Below, one piece after another: positions 42,612 through 51,215 of a DNA stretch of 64,000 bases (positions are counted from its first letter, which is position 1; each line of letters starts with the position of its first letter). The notes beneath the pieces were generated by a model. The model saw nothing but the letters and a program-made list of their open reading frames with translations, searched no databases and was not told the origin of the DNA. The position numbers and the translations under genes are program-made. The stretch lies in NCBI RefSeq assembly GCF_009674665.1, contig NZ_WKJD01000012.1, positions 434,001 through 498,000 on the forward strand, read 5' to 3'. The stretch is from Agromyces kandeliae. GTDB lineage: Bacteria > Actinomycetota > Actinomycetes > Actinomycetales > Microbacteriaceae.

Positions 42612-43091
42612 ATGAAGGGCAAGATCCTCTTCGTCGTCGGTCTCGGCGTGGGCTACGTGCTCGGCACGAGGGCGGGGCGGGAACGCTACGAACAGATCCA
42701 GAAGGCCGCCGAGAACGTCTGGAACCAGCCGGCCGTGCAGGACGGCGTCCAGACCGTGAAGGACTTCGCGATGGCGCGAGTCGGCGACGTGAGCGACGCC
42801 GTGCTCGACAACGCCAAGAAGCTCGTCCGCCAGATCTCCGAGGGGTCCTCGACGACGGACACGGGTGCGAAGTCCTCGGCCGCATCGAAGTCGACCGCCT
42901 CCGAGTCGGCGGGCGCGAAATCGGCGGGCGCGAAATCGACGGCCTCGAAGTCGACGGCCTCGAAGTCGACGGCCTCGAAGTCGACCGGCTCGAAGTCGTC
43001 CGGCTCGTCCACCCGCTCGAGCTCGGCGAAGTCCGGCGCATCGGGTTCCAAGGCCTCGGGCTCGTCCGGCTCGTCCACGTCCTCGTCCTGA
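42612..43091 (+). CDS. YtxH-like protein with Lys-Ser-Thr-Ala repeat tail
   Basis: A 159-residue protein. The first 25 residues form a short hydrophobic segment ending in the YtxH-like GYVLGTRAGRERYEQI; a helical region follows to about residue 80. The last 75 residues are low-complexity Ser/Lys/Thr/Ala with the period-five unit STASK. The DNA below it contains 15-base tandem repeats, so the tail can change length. The start is ATG 42612 or the GTG two codons earlier, after a GGGGG-rich ribosome site. It leads a cluster of three small envelope proteins. Confidence 0.75.
   Translation: MKGKILFVVGLGVGYVLGTRAGRERYEQIQKAAENVWNQPAVQDGVQTVKDFAMARVGDVSDAVLDNAKKLVRQISEGSSTTDTGAKSSAASKSTASESAGAKSAGAKSTASKSTASKSTASKSTGSKSSGSSTRSSSAKSGASGSKASGSSGSSTSSS
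42906..42995. repeat. 15-base tandem repeats in the YtxH-like gene
   Basis: Two perfect copies of TCGGCGGGCGCGAAA (42906-42920, 42921-42935) are followed by three perfect and one diverged copy of TCGACGGCCTCGAAG (42936-42995). The period is five codons, so gain or loss of units keeps the reading frame. Confidence 0.85.
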
Positions 43092-43114
43092 CCGACCACC
43101 GGAGGTGACACCCG

Positions 43115-43519
43115 ATGGCTGCACCACTCAACGACGACCGGTCGCTGTTCACCCTGGTCGGTGAACTGCCCGACCAGATCCAGGCGCTCGTCAAAGCCGA
43201 GATCGACCAGATCAAGGCCGAGCTGAGCTACAAGGCCAAGCACTTCGGCATCGGCGCGGGACTCGTGATCGCCGCGGCGTTCGTCGGCATCTTCCTGCTC
43301 GGCACCCTCATCGCGACCGGCATCCTGGCGCTCTCGCTCGTGATGCCGGGCTGGGCGGCGGCCCTCACCGTCTCCGGCATCCTGCTGCTCATCATCGCGA
43401 TCCTCGTGGGCGTCGCGCTCGCGAGCTTCCGACGCGGCAGCGAGCCGCTCGAGACCATCGAGAGCGTCAGACAGGACATCGACGCGATCACCGGAAGGGG
43501 CGACTATGGCGGCCACTGA
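43115..43519 (+). CDS. phage-holin-superfamily membrane protein (DUF1469)
   Basis: A 134-residue protein of the Phage_holin_3_6 (DUF1469) family. A helical N-terminus (LVKAEIDQIKAELSYKAKHF) leads to two membrane helices at about 47-72 and 79-105. Despite the family name, chromosomal copies in actinobacteria are not phage genes; the role is unknown. An AGGTG site precedes the ATG. The gene overlaps the following DUF3618 gene by 14 bases. Confidence 0.82.
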   Translation: MAAPLNDDRSLFTLVGELPDQIQALVKAEIDQIKAELSYKAKHFGIGAGLVIAAAFVGIFLLGTLIATGILALSLVMPGWAAALTVSGILLLIIAILVGVALASFRRGSEPLETIESVRQDIDAITGRGDYGGH

Positions 43520-43799
43520 CGTCGTCCGACTCGACAAGAAGCAGCAGCGCAACTTCACGCGGCTGCAGGCGCACGACAACGCGCGCGCCGCGCGCGACCA
43601 GCTCGCCGGAACCCTCGGCGCGCTCGAGGAGAAGCTCAACGTGCCCAAGCGCGCCGCGCGCGCGACGGCACGGGCGAAACGCCGCATGCAGCGCTTCGCC
43701 GACGAACAACCCGGTGCGGCGATCGCCGTGGCCGTCGGGATCGCGGCCGCCGTCGGCGTCGGGGTCTGGCTCGTGGTGCGTGCCAACCTCGACCGCTGA
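43506..43799 (+). CDS. DUF3618-like membrane protein
   Basis: A 97-residue protein. The stretch ARDQLAGTLGALEEKLNVPKR is characteristic of DUF3618, and a single membrane helix lies at about residues 70-92. Function unknown; it commonly travels with YtxH-like and DUF1469 proteins, as here. It overlaps both neighbours, the GntR gene starting inside its 3' end. Confidence 0.8.
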   Translation: MAATDVVRLDKKQQRNFTRLQAHDNARAARDQLAGTLGALEEKLNVPKRAARATARAKRRMQRFADEQPGAAIAVAVGIAAAVGVGVWLVVRANLDR

Positions 43800-44466
43800 C
43801 CCCGGCCGCGTCGACGCCGCTCCGGCGTCGACGGCCGTCGAGCGCGTCACCTCGGTGCTGCGCGACGAGATCCTGAACGGCGAGCTCGCCCCGGGGACCC
43901 CGCTCCGCGAGGAGTCGGCGGCTACGCGCCACGGGGTCTCCCGGCACACCGTGCGCGCCGCGTTCCAGCGGCTCGTCGCCGAGCGTCTGGCCGTCGCCGA
44001 GCCCTACCGCGGCGTCCGCGTGACGAGCTTCGACGCGCGCGAGATCATCGCGCTGCAGCAATTGCGCGCGGCGCTCGAGGTCGAGGCGCTGCGCATCGCC
44101 TTCGCCCGTTTCGGCGGCACGCTGCCCGACCACGTGCTCGCACCCGCCCGTGCCGCGGTCGACGCGATGGAGCGGGCCGCCGACGGCGGCCCCGGCGGGG
44201 CGACGGATGCCGCGTGGCGGCGCATCGAGCGGTTCCACGCCGACTACCACGCCGCCCTGGTCGCGGCATCCGACAGCCCCCGCATCATCGAAGCCCACGC
44301 GGCGATCGGCAGCGAGCTGCTGCTGTTCGTCGCGCACATCAGGCGACACGCGAGCGTCGCCGATCTCGTCGAGGACCATCGGCGCCTGCTGGTCGAACTC
44401 CTCGAGCGCGGGCCCGAGGCCATGCGCGCCCATCTCGAGCACTCCACCCGGCTGCTCACCGACTGA
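43780..44466 (+). CDS. GntR-family regulator (FadR/FCD type)
   Basis: A 228-residue regulator. The winged helix occupies about residues 16-78 (VTSVLRDEILNGELAPGTPLREE, then HGVSRHTVRAAFQRLVAERL), and an all-helical FCD ligand domain follows (FHADYHAALV, and IRRHASVADLVEDHRRLLVELLERG with typical metal-binding His). GTG at 43780 is the likeliest start; it lies inside the DUF3618 gene. It is followed 25 bases later by a methyltransferase gene, which may be its target. Confidence 0.88.
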   Translation: MPTSTADPGRVDAAPASTAVERVTSVLRDEILNGELAPGTPLREESAATRHGVSRHTVRAAFQRLVAERLAVAEPYRGVRVTSFDAREIIALQQLRAALEVEALRIAFARFGGTLPDHVLAPARAAVDAMERAADGGPGGATDAAWRRIERFHADYHAALVAASDSPRIIEAHAAIGSELLLFVAHIRRHASVADLVEDHRRLLVELLERGPEAMRAHLEHSTRLLTD

Positions 44467-44491
44467 GCGGCCCACCTCGCAAGGAGGCGAC

Positions 44492-45601
44492 GTGTCCGTC
44501 ACCGACCCCACCCCTCCCGCACCCGGCGCTGCCGACCCCGTCGACGCGTTCGCCGACCGTATCTTCACGTCCGCGCTCGGCGCCTTCGAGACGCTCTCGG
44601 TCCATCTCGGCGACCGGCTCGACTGGTACCGGATCCTCGCCGAACGCGGCTCGCTCACCTCGTCCGAGCTCGCCGAGGCCGCCGAGACCGGCGAGCGGTA
44701 CACGCGCGAATGGCTCGAGCACCAGGCCGTGAGCGGCATCCTCGCGGTCGACGACGCGGACGCCGCGGCATCCGACCGCCGGTACTCGCTGCCGCCCGCG
44801 CACGCCGAGGTGCTCACCGACGACGAGTCGCTCGCCTACCTCGCACCGATCGCGCGCATCGTCGCCAGCGCCGCGGCGCAGCTGCCCGGGCTGCTCGACG
44901 CGGCGCGCACCGGCGGCGGCGTGCCGTGGGCGTCGTTCGGGAAGGACATGCGCGACGCGCAGGGCGACATCAACCGCCCCTGGTTCGACCGCGAGCTCGC
45001 CGGTGCGCTGGCGTCGGTCCCCGAGCTCGATGCGGTGCTGAGCCGACCGGGCGCACGGATCCTCGACGTCGGCTGCGGGCACGGCTGGTCCTCGCTCGCG
45101 CTCGCCCGGGCGTACCCCGAGGCGGTCGTCGACGGCGTCGACATCGACGGGCCCTCGATCGAGTCGGCCCGCGCCCACGCAGACGAGGCCGAGCTGGCGG
45201 ACCGCGTGACCTTCCACCTCGGCGGCGGCGAGGCGCTCGCCGAGGAGGACGCGTACGACGCGGCCTTCGTCTTCGAGGCACTGCACGACATGCCGAACCC
45301 GGTCGAGGTCCTCGCCGCGCTCCGCCGCGTCGTGCGCGACGACGGCGCCGTCGTGATCATGGACGAGGCCGTGGCCGAGCGGTTCGCGCCCGACGGCGAC
45401 GACGTCGAGCGCGTCATGTACGGGTACAGCCTGCTCGTCTGCCTGCCGGACAGCCTCTCGACGCCGGGCTCGGTCGCCACCGGGACGGTCATGCGACCGT
45501 CGACGCTCGAGGGGTACGCGCGCAGCGCGGGGTTCGACTCCGCCGAGGCGCTGCCCATCGAGGGCTTCGCGGCGTTCCGGTTCACCCGACTGCACCCCTG
45601 A
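44492..45601 (+). CDS. SAM-dependent methyltransferase with N-terminal winged helix
   Basis: A 369-residue class I methyltransferase. The first 95 residues resemble the winged-helix/dimerisation region of small-molecule O-methyltransferases and Rv2258c-like proteins. The SAM site is clear at ILDVGCGHGWSSLALARAYP (near residue 191), with the acidic residue in VDGVDIDG and FEALHDMPNP. The substrate is unknown. GTG at 44492 has an AAGGAGG site at 44481-44487. Confidence 0.87.
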   Translation: MSVTDPTPPAPGAADPVDAFADRIFTSALGAFETLSVHLGDRLDWYRILAERGSLTSSELAEAAETGERYTREWLEHQAVSGILAVDDADAAASDRRYSLPPAHAEVLTDDESLAYLAPIARIVASAAAQLPGLLDAARTGGGVPWASFGKDMRDAQGDINRPWFDRELAGALASVPELDAVLSRPGARILDVGCGHGWSSLALARAYPEAVVDGVDIDGPSIESARAHADEAELADRVTFHLGGGEALAEEDAYDAAFVFEALHDMPNPVEVLAALRRVVRDDGAVVIMDEAVAERFAPDGDDVERVMYGYSLLVCLPDSLSTPGSVATGTVMRPSTLEGYARSAGFDSAEALPIEGFAAFRFTRLHP

Positions 45602-45678
45602 CCGCTCGCGGGCTGCGCGCAAGGCGCTCTCCGGCGCGGGCCGGCGTCACGCGTTTTGTGCCGGCGCCGCAACGCGGC

Positions 45679-45684
45679 CAAGAT
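45679..45684 (+). promoter_or_regulatory. possible leaderless -10 box of the OsmC gene
   Basis: CAAGAT, six bases, then ATG at 45691. It lacks the first consensus T, but no ribosome site is visible upstream. Confidence 0.35.
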
Positions 45685-45690
45685 GACGCA

Positions 45691-46200
45691 ATGGACCAGG
45701 CCGAGCTCCGCGCGCTCCAGGCGCCGCTGAAGGACCGCTACCGCACCGACCCCGACTCCGCGATCGCGCCCGTCTCCGCACGCGCGGCCTTCGTCGAGCC
45801 GGGCATCACCGCGACCGTCGAAGGGTGGGCGGGGCCGGTGCGCACGGGGCTGCACCCCACGACCGGTGGCGACGGCTCCGACGCCTGCTCGGGAGACCTC
45901 CTGCTGCAGGCGCTCGTCGGCTGCGCGGGCGTCACGCTCCGGTCGGTGGCGACCGCGATGGGGCTCGAGATCCGCTCGGCGGAGGTCCGTGCCGAGGGCG
46001 TGTTCGACGCGCGGGGCACGCTCGGCATGAGCCGGGACGTCCCCGTCGGGCTCCTCGACGTCGTCGTGACCGCGGTCGTCGACACCGACGCCGACGACGG
46101 GACCCTCGAGCGCCTCCGCACCGGGACCGAGCGCTTCTGCGTCGTCGCCCGATCGCTCGCCGAGACCCCGGAGTTCGTGATCGAGCGCGCGAGGCGCTGA
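45691..46200 (+). CDS. OsmC-family protein
   Basis: A 169-residue OsmC/Ohr-like protein. The two redox cysteines are in place: LVGCAGVTL near residue 77 and ERFCVVARS near residue 150. OsmC proteins reduce organic peroxides in the cytoplasm; some members have other, unknown roles. The ATG at 45691 fits a leaderless start. It sits between the methyltransferase and chdC. Confidence 0.85.
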   Translation: MDQAELRALQAPLKDRYRTDPDSAIAPVSARAAFVEPGITATVEGWAGPVRTGLHPTTGGDGSDACSGDLLLQALVGCAGVTLRSVATAMGLEIRSAEVRAEGVFDARGTLGMSRDVPVGLLDVVVTAVVDTDADDGTLERLRTGTERFCVVARSLAETPEFVIERARR

Positions 46201-46224
46201 GCGGGGCGATGGTCGTCGCCTTTT

Positions 46225-46252
46225 TTGAGCTTTCAGCTTGCGGGGGGAGGAT
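46225..46252 (+). promoter_or_regulatory. candidate promoter of the chdC operon
   Basis: TTGAGC (46225-46230) and GAGGAT (46247-46252) are 16 bases apart, with the ATG six bases further on. The region also contains GGAGG at a good ribosome-site distance, so leaderless or leadered starts are both possible. A run of six T's just upstream (46221-46226) is unusual in this genome. Confidence 0.4.
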
Positions 46253-46258
46253 AGTGCC

Positions 46259-46993
46259 ATGTCTTCCCCCGCTGCCGAAGGGGCAGCCGCGAGCGCACCC
46301 GAGTCCGACCCGACCCCCTCGCCCGAGGGCTATACGCTCTTCGCCGTGTTCCGCAAGGATCCGGCTCGGCCCGACGACCTCGACGGGCACGACGTGCCCC
46401 GGTTCGTCGGCGAACTCGACGGCGTGATCCGCCTCGTCGAGGACGAGGGCGTCGTGCTCCGCGGAATCTACGACGTGTCGGGGCTCCGCGCCGATGCCGA
46501 CGTGATGCTGTGGCTGCACGGTCCGACCGCCGAGGGCCTGCAGTGGGCGCTCCGCGAGCTGCGACGTGCGCGGCTGCTGCGCGCACTCCTGCCCACGTGG
46601 AACGCGATGGGGGTGCACCGCGACGCCGAGTTCAACAAGGCGCACGTGCCGGGCTTCCTCCGCGGCGTCGAGCCCAAGTCGTGGCTGACGATCTACCCGT
46701 TCGTCCGCAGCTACGAGTGGTACCTGCTCCCGCCCGAGGAGCGGGGGCGCATGCTCGCCGAGCACGGGCGGAAGGGAGCCGCGTTCCGCGGCGTCGTCGC
46801 GAACACGGTGTCGGCGTTCTCGCTCGGCGACTACGAGTGGCTGCTGCCGATGGAGGCCGACGAGCTCACCGACCTCGTCGACATGATGCGCGACCTGCGT
46901 GCGACCGATGCCCGGCGCCACGTGCGCGACGAGCTGCCGTTCTACACCGGGCGTCGCATCACGACCGCCGAGCTCGTGGAGGTGCTGCAGTAA
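46259..46993 (+). CDS. chdC: coproheme decarboxylase (HemQ/ChdC)
   Basis: A 244-residue member of the chlorite-dismutase superfamily. It performs the last step of the coproporphyrin-dependent pathway, converting coproheme to haem b with hydrogen peroxide. Visible are YTLFAVFRKD at the domain start, the RSYEWYLLP loop with the catalytic Tyr near residue 160, and the YEWLLPMEAD strand. The N-terminal 25 residues are a flexible Ala/Pro tail. The ATG at 46259 is favoured over the upstream TTG frame. It shares one base with cpfC (TAATG). Confidence 0.94.
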   Translation: MSSPAAEGAAASAPESDPTPSPEGYTLFAVFRKDPARPDDLDGHDVPRFVGELDGVIRLVEDEGVVLRGIYDVSGLRADADVMLWLHGPTAEGLQWALRELRRARLLRALLPTWNAMGVHRDAEFNKAHVPGFLRGVEPKSWLTIYPFVRSYEWYLLPPEERGRMLAEHGRKGAAFRGVVANTVSAFSLGDYEWLLPMEADELTDLVDMMRDLRATDARRHVRDELPFYTGRRITTAELVEVLQ

Positions 46994-48279
46994 TGGCCGC
47001 GACCAACCTCGGCGGCGTGGGCGCCGACTCGGCCGAGCGCGCACGGGCGGCCGCAGCGGGGCACCCGCTTCGCGGCGTGAAGCCCGCGGCCGCGACATCC
47101 GCCCCGCTCGCCCCCGGCGCGGTCGTGCCCGGCGCGACCGAGCCGGCGCAGGACGGCCCCGCGCACGTGGAGGCGCCCGTCGCCTACGACGCCATCCTGC
47201 TCGCCGGATTCGGCGGGCCCGAGGGCCAGGACGACGTGATCCCGTTCCTGCGGAACGTGACGCGCGGCCGCGGCATCCCCGACGAGCGGCTCGAGGAGGT
47301 CGCGCACCACTACCGCCACTTCGGCGGCGTGAGCCCGATCAACGAGCACAACCGCGAACTCAAGGCCGCGCTCGAGGCCGAGCTGGCGGGGCGCGGCATC
47401 GACCTTCCGGTCATCTGGGGCAACCGCAACTGGGACCCGTACATGAACGATGCGCTGCGCGAGGCAGGCGAGCGGGGCTTCACGAAGCTCATCGCGGTCG
47501 CCACGAGCGCCTACTCGTCGTACTCGAGCTGCCGCCAGTACCGCGAGGACTTCGCGGACGCGCTGGAGGACACCGGCCTGGGTGGTGTCATCCGGATCGA
47601 CAAGGTCCGGCAGTTCTTCGACCACCCCGGCTTCGTCGCCCCGTTCGTCGAGGGCGTGCGCGACGCGATCGCGAAGCTCGCGGCCGACCACGAGTCGTTC
47701 GACCCCACGACCGACGTCGAGGTGCTGTTCGCGACCCACTCGATCCCGACGACGGACGCCGAGAGGTCCGGCCCCGCGGAGCGCGGGTTCGGCGAAGGCG
47801 GCGCCTACGCCGCCCAGCACACGGCGGTCGCCGAGGTCGTGATGCGCGATGCGGGCGCCGGCGACGTGCCGTGGCAGCTCGTCTACCAGTCGCGCTCCGG
47901 CCCCCCGACGCAGCCGTGGCTCGAGCCCGACGTCAACGACGCGATCGCCGAACTGCCCGCCGCGGGCCGGAAGGCCGTCGTGATCGTGCCGCTCGGCTTC
48001 GTCAGCGACCACATGGAGGTCATGTGGGACCTCGACGAGGAGGCCATGGAGACGGCCGAGGAGCACGGCCTCGCCGCGGTCCGCGTGCCCACGCCCGGCA
48101 TCCACCCGGCGTACGTCGCAGGCCTCGTCGACCTCGTGCTCGAGCGCGTGAACGGAACGCCGGCCGCGGAGCGACCGCACGCGACCGACCTCGGCCCCTG
48201 GTACGACGTCTGTCGGCCGGGCTGCTGCGAGAACGTGCGCCTCGGGTTCAAGCCGGCCCTCGCGGGGATCGCACCGTGA
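46993..48279 (+). CDS. cpfC: coproporphyrin ferrochelatase
   Basis: A 428-residue enzyme (hemH homologue) that inserts iron into coproporphyrin III. It has LLAGFGGPEG, HHYRHFGGVSPIN, the catalytic region VLFATHSIPTTD, VYQSRSGPPTQPWLEPD and VIVPLGFVSDHMEV. Cysteines at SSCRQY (near residue 180) and CRPGCC (near residues 406-411) match the 2Fe-2S ligands of mycobacterial ferrochelatases. About 58 residues precede the domain and look unstructured. It overlaps chdC by one base and hemC by four. Confidence 0.94.
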   Translation: MAATNLGGVGADSAERARAAAAGHPLRGVKPAAATSAPLAPGAVVPGATEPAQDGPAHVEAPVAYDAILLAGFGGPEGQDDVIPFLRNVTRGRGIPDERLEEVAHHYRHFGGVSPINEHNRELKAALEAELAGRGIDLPVIWGNRNWDPYMNDALREAGERGFTKLIAVATSAYSSYSSCRQYREDFADALEDTGLGGVIRIDKVRQFFDHPGFVAPFVEGVRDAIAKLAADHESFDPTTDVEVLFATHSIPTTDAERSGPAERGFGEGGAYAAQHTAVAEVVMRDAGAGDVPWQLVYQSRSGPPTQPWLEPDVNDAIAELPAAGRKAVVIVPLGFVSDHMEVMWDLDEEAMETAEEHGLAAVRVPTPGIHPAYVAGLVDLVLERVNGTPAAERPHATDLGPWYDVCRPGCCENVRLGFKPALAGIAP

Positions 48280-49247
48280 CCGCCGCGGCGGCGCAGCGCG
48301 ACGTGATCCGCGTCGGGACGCGGGGCAGCGCGCTCGCGCTCGCCCAGACGAACCAGATCGCCGAGCGCCTCGGCAAGGCGGCGAACGCCGACATCGAGAT
48401 CGTGACCGTCACCACGCAGGGCGACACGTCGCGGGCGTCGCTGCAGTCGATCGGCGGCACGGGCGTGTTCGCGGCCGCGCTGCGCGAGGCCCTCGTCGCG
48501 GGGGAGTGCGACGTCGTCGTGCACTCGCTGAAGGACCTGCCCACCGCCGACCACCCGCGGCTGCGCCTCGGCGCGGTGCCCAAGCGCGCCGACGCGCGCG
48601 ACGCGCTGTGCGCCCGCGACGGGCTCACGCTCGCCGAGCTGCCCGAGGGGGCCCGCATCGGGACGGGCTCGCCGCGACGCATCGCGCAGTTGGCCGCGGC
48701 CCGGCCCGACGTGGTCGCCGTCGACGTGCGCGGCAACATCGACACGCGGCTCGGGTTCGTCGAGCAGGGCGAACTCGACGCGGTCATGCTCGCGGCGGCC
48801 GGCCTCGGCCGACTGGGGCGGGCGGATGCCGCGACCGAGCGCTTCTCGCTGAGCGACTGGCCGACCGCTCCCGGGCAGGGGGCACTGGCCCTGGAGGTCC
48901 GCGACGAGCGCGCCTCGCGCCACCTGCAGCGCGCGCTCGACGCCGTCGACCACGCCACGACGAGGGCCACGGTGCTCGCCGAGCGCCTCGTGCTCGCCGG
49001 CCTCGAAGCGGGGTGCGCTGCCCCCGTGGGGGCCACCGCGTTCGTGGACGACGAACTTCTGTTCCTCACGGCGACGGTGTACAGTGCCGACGGGACGCGG
49101 CAGTTGACCAGCTCGCACGCCGCCACCCCCGACAGCCGCTCGGCCGCCGACCTGGCGGACGCGGCACGCGACGTCGCATCCCGCGTCGTCGCGGACCTCC
49201 TCGGCAACGGCGCCGCCGATCTCGCACCTGCCCAGGAGTCGCCGTGA
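48276..49247 (+). CDS. hemC: hydroxymethylbilane synthase
   Basis: A 323-residue porphobilinogen deaminase that joins four porphobilinogens to a linear tetrapyrrole. Motifs: VGTRGSALALAQTNQIA, VHSLKDLPTADH, GTGSPRRIAQL, GNIDTRL and the dipyrromethane-cofactor Cys in LEAGCAAPVGA near residue 246. Start is GTG at 48276 in a GTGA overlap with cpfC. It overlaps hemD in the same way. Confidence 0.95.
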   Translation: MTAAAAQRDVIRVGTRGSALALAQTNQIAERLGKAANADIEIVTVTTQGDTSRASLQSIGGTGVFAAALREALVAGECDVVVHSLKDLPTADHPRLRLGAVPKRADARDALCARDGLTLAELPEGARIGTGSPRRIAQLAAARPDVVAVDVRGNIDTRLGFVEQGELDAVMLAAAGLGRLGRADAATERFSLSDWPTAPGQGALALEVRDERASRHLQRALDAVDHATTRATVLAERLVLAGLEAGCAAPVGATAFVDDELLFLTATVYSADGTRQLTSSHAATPDSRSAADLADAARDVASRVVADLLGNGAADLAPAQESP

Positions 49248-50059
49248 CCGAATTCGAACCGATGACCGGCGCGATCAACCTGCCCGGAGCCGACGGCTCC
49301 AAGCCGCTGGCAGGATGGCGCGTGCTCGTGCCCCGCGGGGGGCCGTGGGGGGACTCGGTCGCGGCATCGCTCCGCGCTCGCGGGGCGTCGCCGGTCATCG
49401 CGCCGATGATCAACTTCGCACCGACCGACGACCAGTCCGCACTCGAGGCGGCCCTCGCGAAGCTGGCAGCGGGCGGCTTCGACTGGGTCACGGTCACGAG
49501 TGCGACGACGGTCGACGTGCTGTCCTCGTACGGCGCGGTCATCCCGGAGTCGACGAAGGTCGCCGCGGTGGGCGAGACCACCGCGGCCGCCCTCGTCGCA
49601 GCCGGCTACCGCGCCGATATCGTCCCCAGCGAGGAGAACTCCGCACGCGGGCTCCTCGAGGAGTGGGAGGCCGCGACCGACGGCGTCGTGCCGCTGCGCG
49701 TGCTCGCCCTGCGCTCGGCGATCGCCAAGCAGGTGCTCTCCGTCGGCTTGGAGCGCATCGGCCACCACGTCGAGGCCGTCGTCGCGTACCGCACGGTCGG
49801 CGTCCCGGTCGCGCAGAAGGTCGTCGACGACGTGCGCGCGGGCAAGGTCGACGCGATCCTCGTCACGTCGGGCAGCGTCGCCGAGCAGGTCCAGGCGCAG
49901 CTCGGCCCCGTGCCCGAGAAGACGCTCGTGGCCGCAATCGGCCCGCAGACGCAGAAGGATGCCTCGGCCTTCGGCCTCCGGGTCGACGTGATCGCCGCCG
50001 AGCGCTCGGCCGAGTCCCTCATCGACGCCGTCGTGAACTCGGCGCTCGCGAGCGCCTGA
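49244..50059 (+). CDS. hemD: uroporphyrinogen III synthase
   Basis: A 271-residue enzyme that closes hydroxymethylbilane to uroporphyrinogen III. The family is poorly conserved, but WRVLVPRGGPWGDSVAASLRARG, WVTVTSATTVD, VAAVGETTAAAL, VVAYRTV and ILVTSGSVAEQV fit, and its place after hemC settles it. GTG at 49244 overlaps the hemC stop. It is last in the chdC-cpfC-hemC-hemD run; a hairpin-containing gap separates it from hemB. Confidence 0.9.
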   Translation: MTEFEPMTGAINLPGADGSKPLAGWRVLVPRGGPWGDSVAASLRARGASPVIAPMINFAPTDDQSALEAALAKLAAGGFDWVTVTSATTVDVLSSYGAVIPESTKVAAVGETTAAALVAAGYRADIVPSEENSARGLLEEWEAATDGVVPLRVLALRSAIAKQVLSVGLERIGHHVEAVVAYRTVGVPVAQKVVDDVRAGKVDAILVTSGSVAEQVQAQLGPVPEKTLVAAIGPQTQKDASAFGLRVDVIAAERSAESLIDAVVNSALASA

Positions 50060-50105
50060 CCTGCGCGCGGCATCCGCTCGCTCGCATCTGAGTCCCGTTT
50101 CCGGG

Positions 50106-50153
50106 CTGGAGCGCGGTTCCATCCGGGCCTCCACCCCCGAAATCGCACTCCAG
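50106..50153. repeat. long imperfect inverted repeat between hemD and hemB
   Basis: Bases 50106-50120 and 50139-50153 form a 15-base stem with two mismatches and one wobble around an 18-base loop. It could be a terminator for hemD, a processing hairpin, or a small dispersed intergenic repeat. I found no second copy in the window. Confidence 0.5.
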
Positions 50154-50207
50154 CGCGGCACGGATCGCCGACGTGCCGCGCCCACCGACCGCCCAGCCGC
50201 GCGCGCG

Positions 50208-50213
50208 TAGGCT
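50208..50213 (+). promoter_or_regulatory. leaderless -10 box of hemB
   Basis: TAGGCT, six bases, then GTG at 50220. It gives hemB-hemL their own promoter. Confidence 0.5.
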
Positions 50214-50219
50214 TGGCGG

Positions 50220-51215
50220 GTGACTTCCGCACCCTCCCCTCGCGTGCGGCCCCGGCGCCTGCGTGAGACGCCGGCCCTGCGCCGCCTCGTGTCCGAGACC
50301 CGCCTCGACCCCGCCGAGCTGGTCCTGCCGATCTTCGTCCGCGAGGGCGTGACCGAGCCCATGCCGATCGCCTCGATGCCGGGCGTCGTGCAGCACTCGC
50401 TCGACTCGGTGAAGCAGGCGGTGGCGGATGCCGCGGCCGCGGGCGTCGGCGGCGTGATGCTGTTCGGCGTGCCCGAGACCCGTGACGCCACGGGCTCGTG
50501 CGGCACCGACCCGAACGGCATCCTCAACGTCGCGACCCGCCTGGTCGCCGACGAGGTGGGCGACGCGCTCGTCGTGCAGACCGACCTGTGCCTCGACGAG
50601 TTCACCGACCACGGGCACTGCGGCGTGCTCGACGCGCTCGGCCGGGTCGACAACGACGCGACGCTCGAGCGGTACCGCGAGATGGCACTCGTGCAGGCGG
50701 CATCCGGCTCGCAGCTGCTCGGCCTGTCGGGGATGATGGACGGCCAGGTCGCCGCGGTGCGCGACGCGCTCGACGGCGCCGGCTTCACGCACACCGCGAT
50801 CCTCGCCTACTCGGCGAAGTACGCCTCGGCCTTCTACGGCCCCTTCCGCGACGCGGTCGAGTCGACCCTCGAGGGCGATCGCCGCACGTACCAGCTCGAC
50901 CCGGGCAACCGGCGTGAGGGCCTGCGCGAGGCGATGATCGACATCGACGAGGGCGCCGACGTCGTCATGGTCAAGCCGGCCGGCTCGTACCTCGACGTGC
51001 TGGCGGATGTCGCGGCCGCGAGCGACGTGCCCGTCTGGGCGTATCAGGTCTCGGGCGAGTACGCGATGATCGAGGCCGCGGCCATGCACGGCTGGATCGA
51101 CCGCCGCCGCGCCGTCGTCGAGTCGGTCCGGGGCATCCGCCGCGCGGGCGCCGACGCCGTGCTGACGTACTGGGCGACCGAGCTCGCCGGATGGCTCCGG
51201 GAGGGGACCGAATGA
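50220..51215 (+). CDS. hemB: delta-aminolevulinic acid dehydratase (porphobilinogen synthase)
   Basis: A 331-residue enzyme that condenses two 5-aminolevulinates to porphobilinogen. Motifs: [10 protein letters not shown], the metal loop [14 protein letters not shown] near residue 119, [15 protein letters not shown] with the first Schiff-base Lys, and [11 protein letters not shown] with the second. The metal loop has two Cys and an Asp instead of the three Cys of zinc enzymes, which is usual in actinobacteria. GTG at 50220 fits a leaderless start. It overlaps hemL as ATGA. Confidence 0.95.
   Translation: MTSAPSPRVRPRRLRETPALRRLVSETRLDPAELVLPIFVREGVTEPMPIASMPGVVQHSLDSVKQAVADAAAAGVGGVMLFGVPETRDATGSCGTDPNGILNVATRLVADEVGDALVVQTDLCLDEFTDHGHCGVLDALGRVDNDATLERYREMALVQAASGSQLLGLSGMMDGQVAAVRDALDGAGFTHTAILAYSAKYASAFYGPFRDAVESTLEGDRRTYQLDPGNRREGLREAMIDIDEGADVVMVKPAGSYLDVLADVAAASDVPVWAYQVSGEYAMIEAAAMHGWIDRRRAVVESVRGIRRAGADAVLTYWATELAGWLREGTE

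Noticed and set aside
43115..43519. Prophage or lysis gene suggested by the holin family name
   Set aside because: No other phage genes are nearby. The YtxH-like/DUF1469/DUF3618 trio is a normal chromosomal set in actinobacteria.
50572..50620. Unusual metal-binding loop in HemB (Cys-Asp-Cys rather than three Cys)
   Set aside because: To my knowledge this form is usual in actinobacterial HemB proteins, so it is not a novelty.
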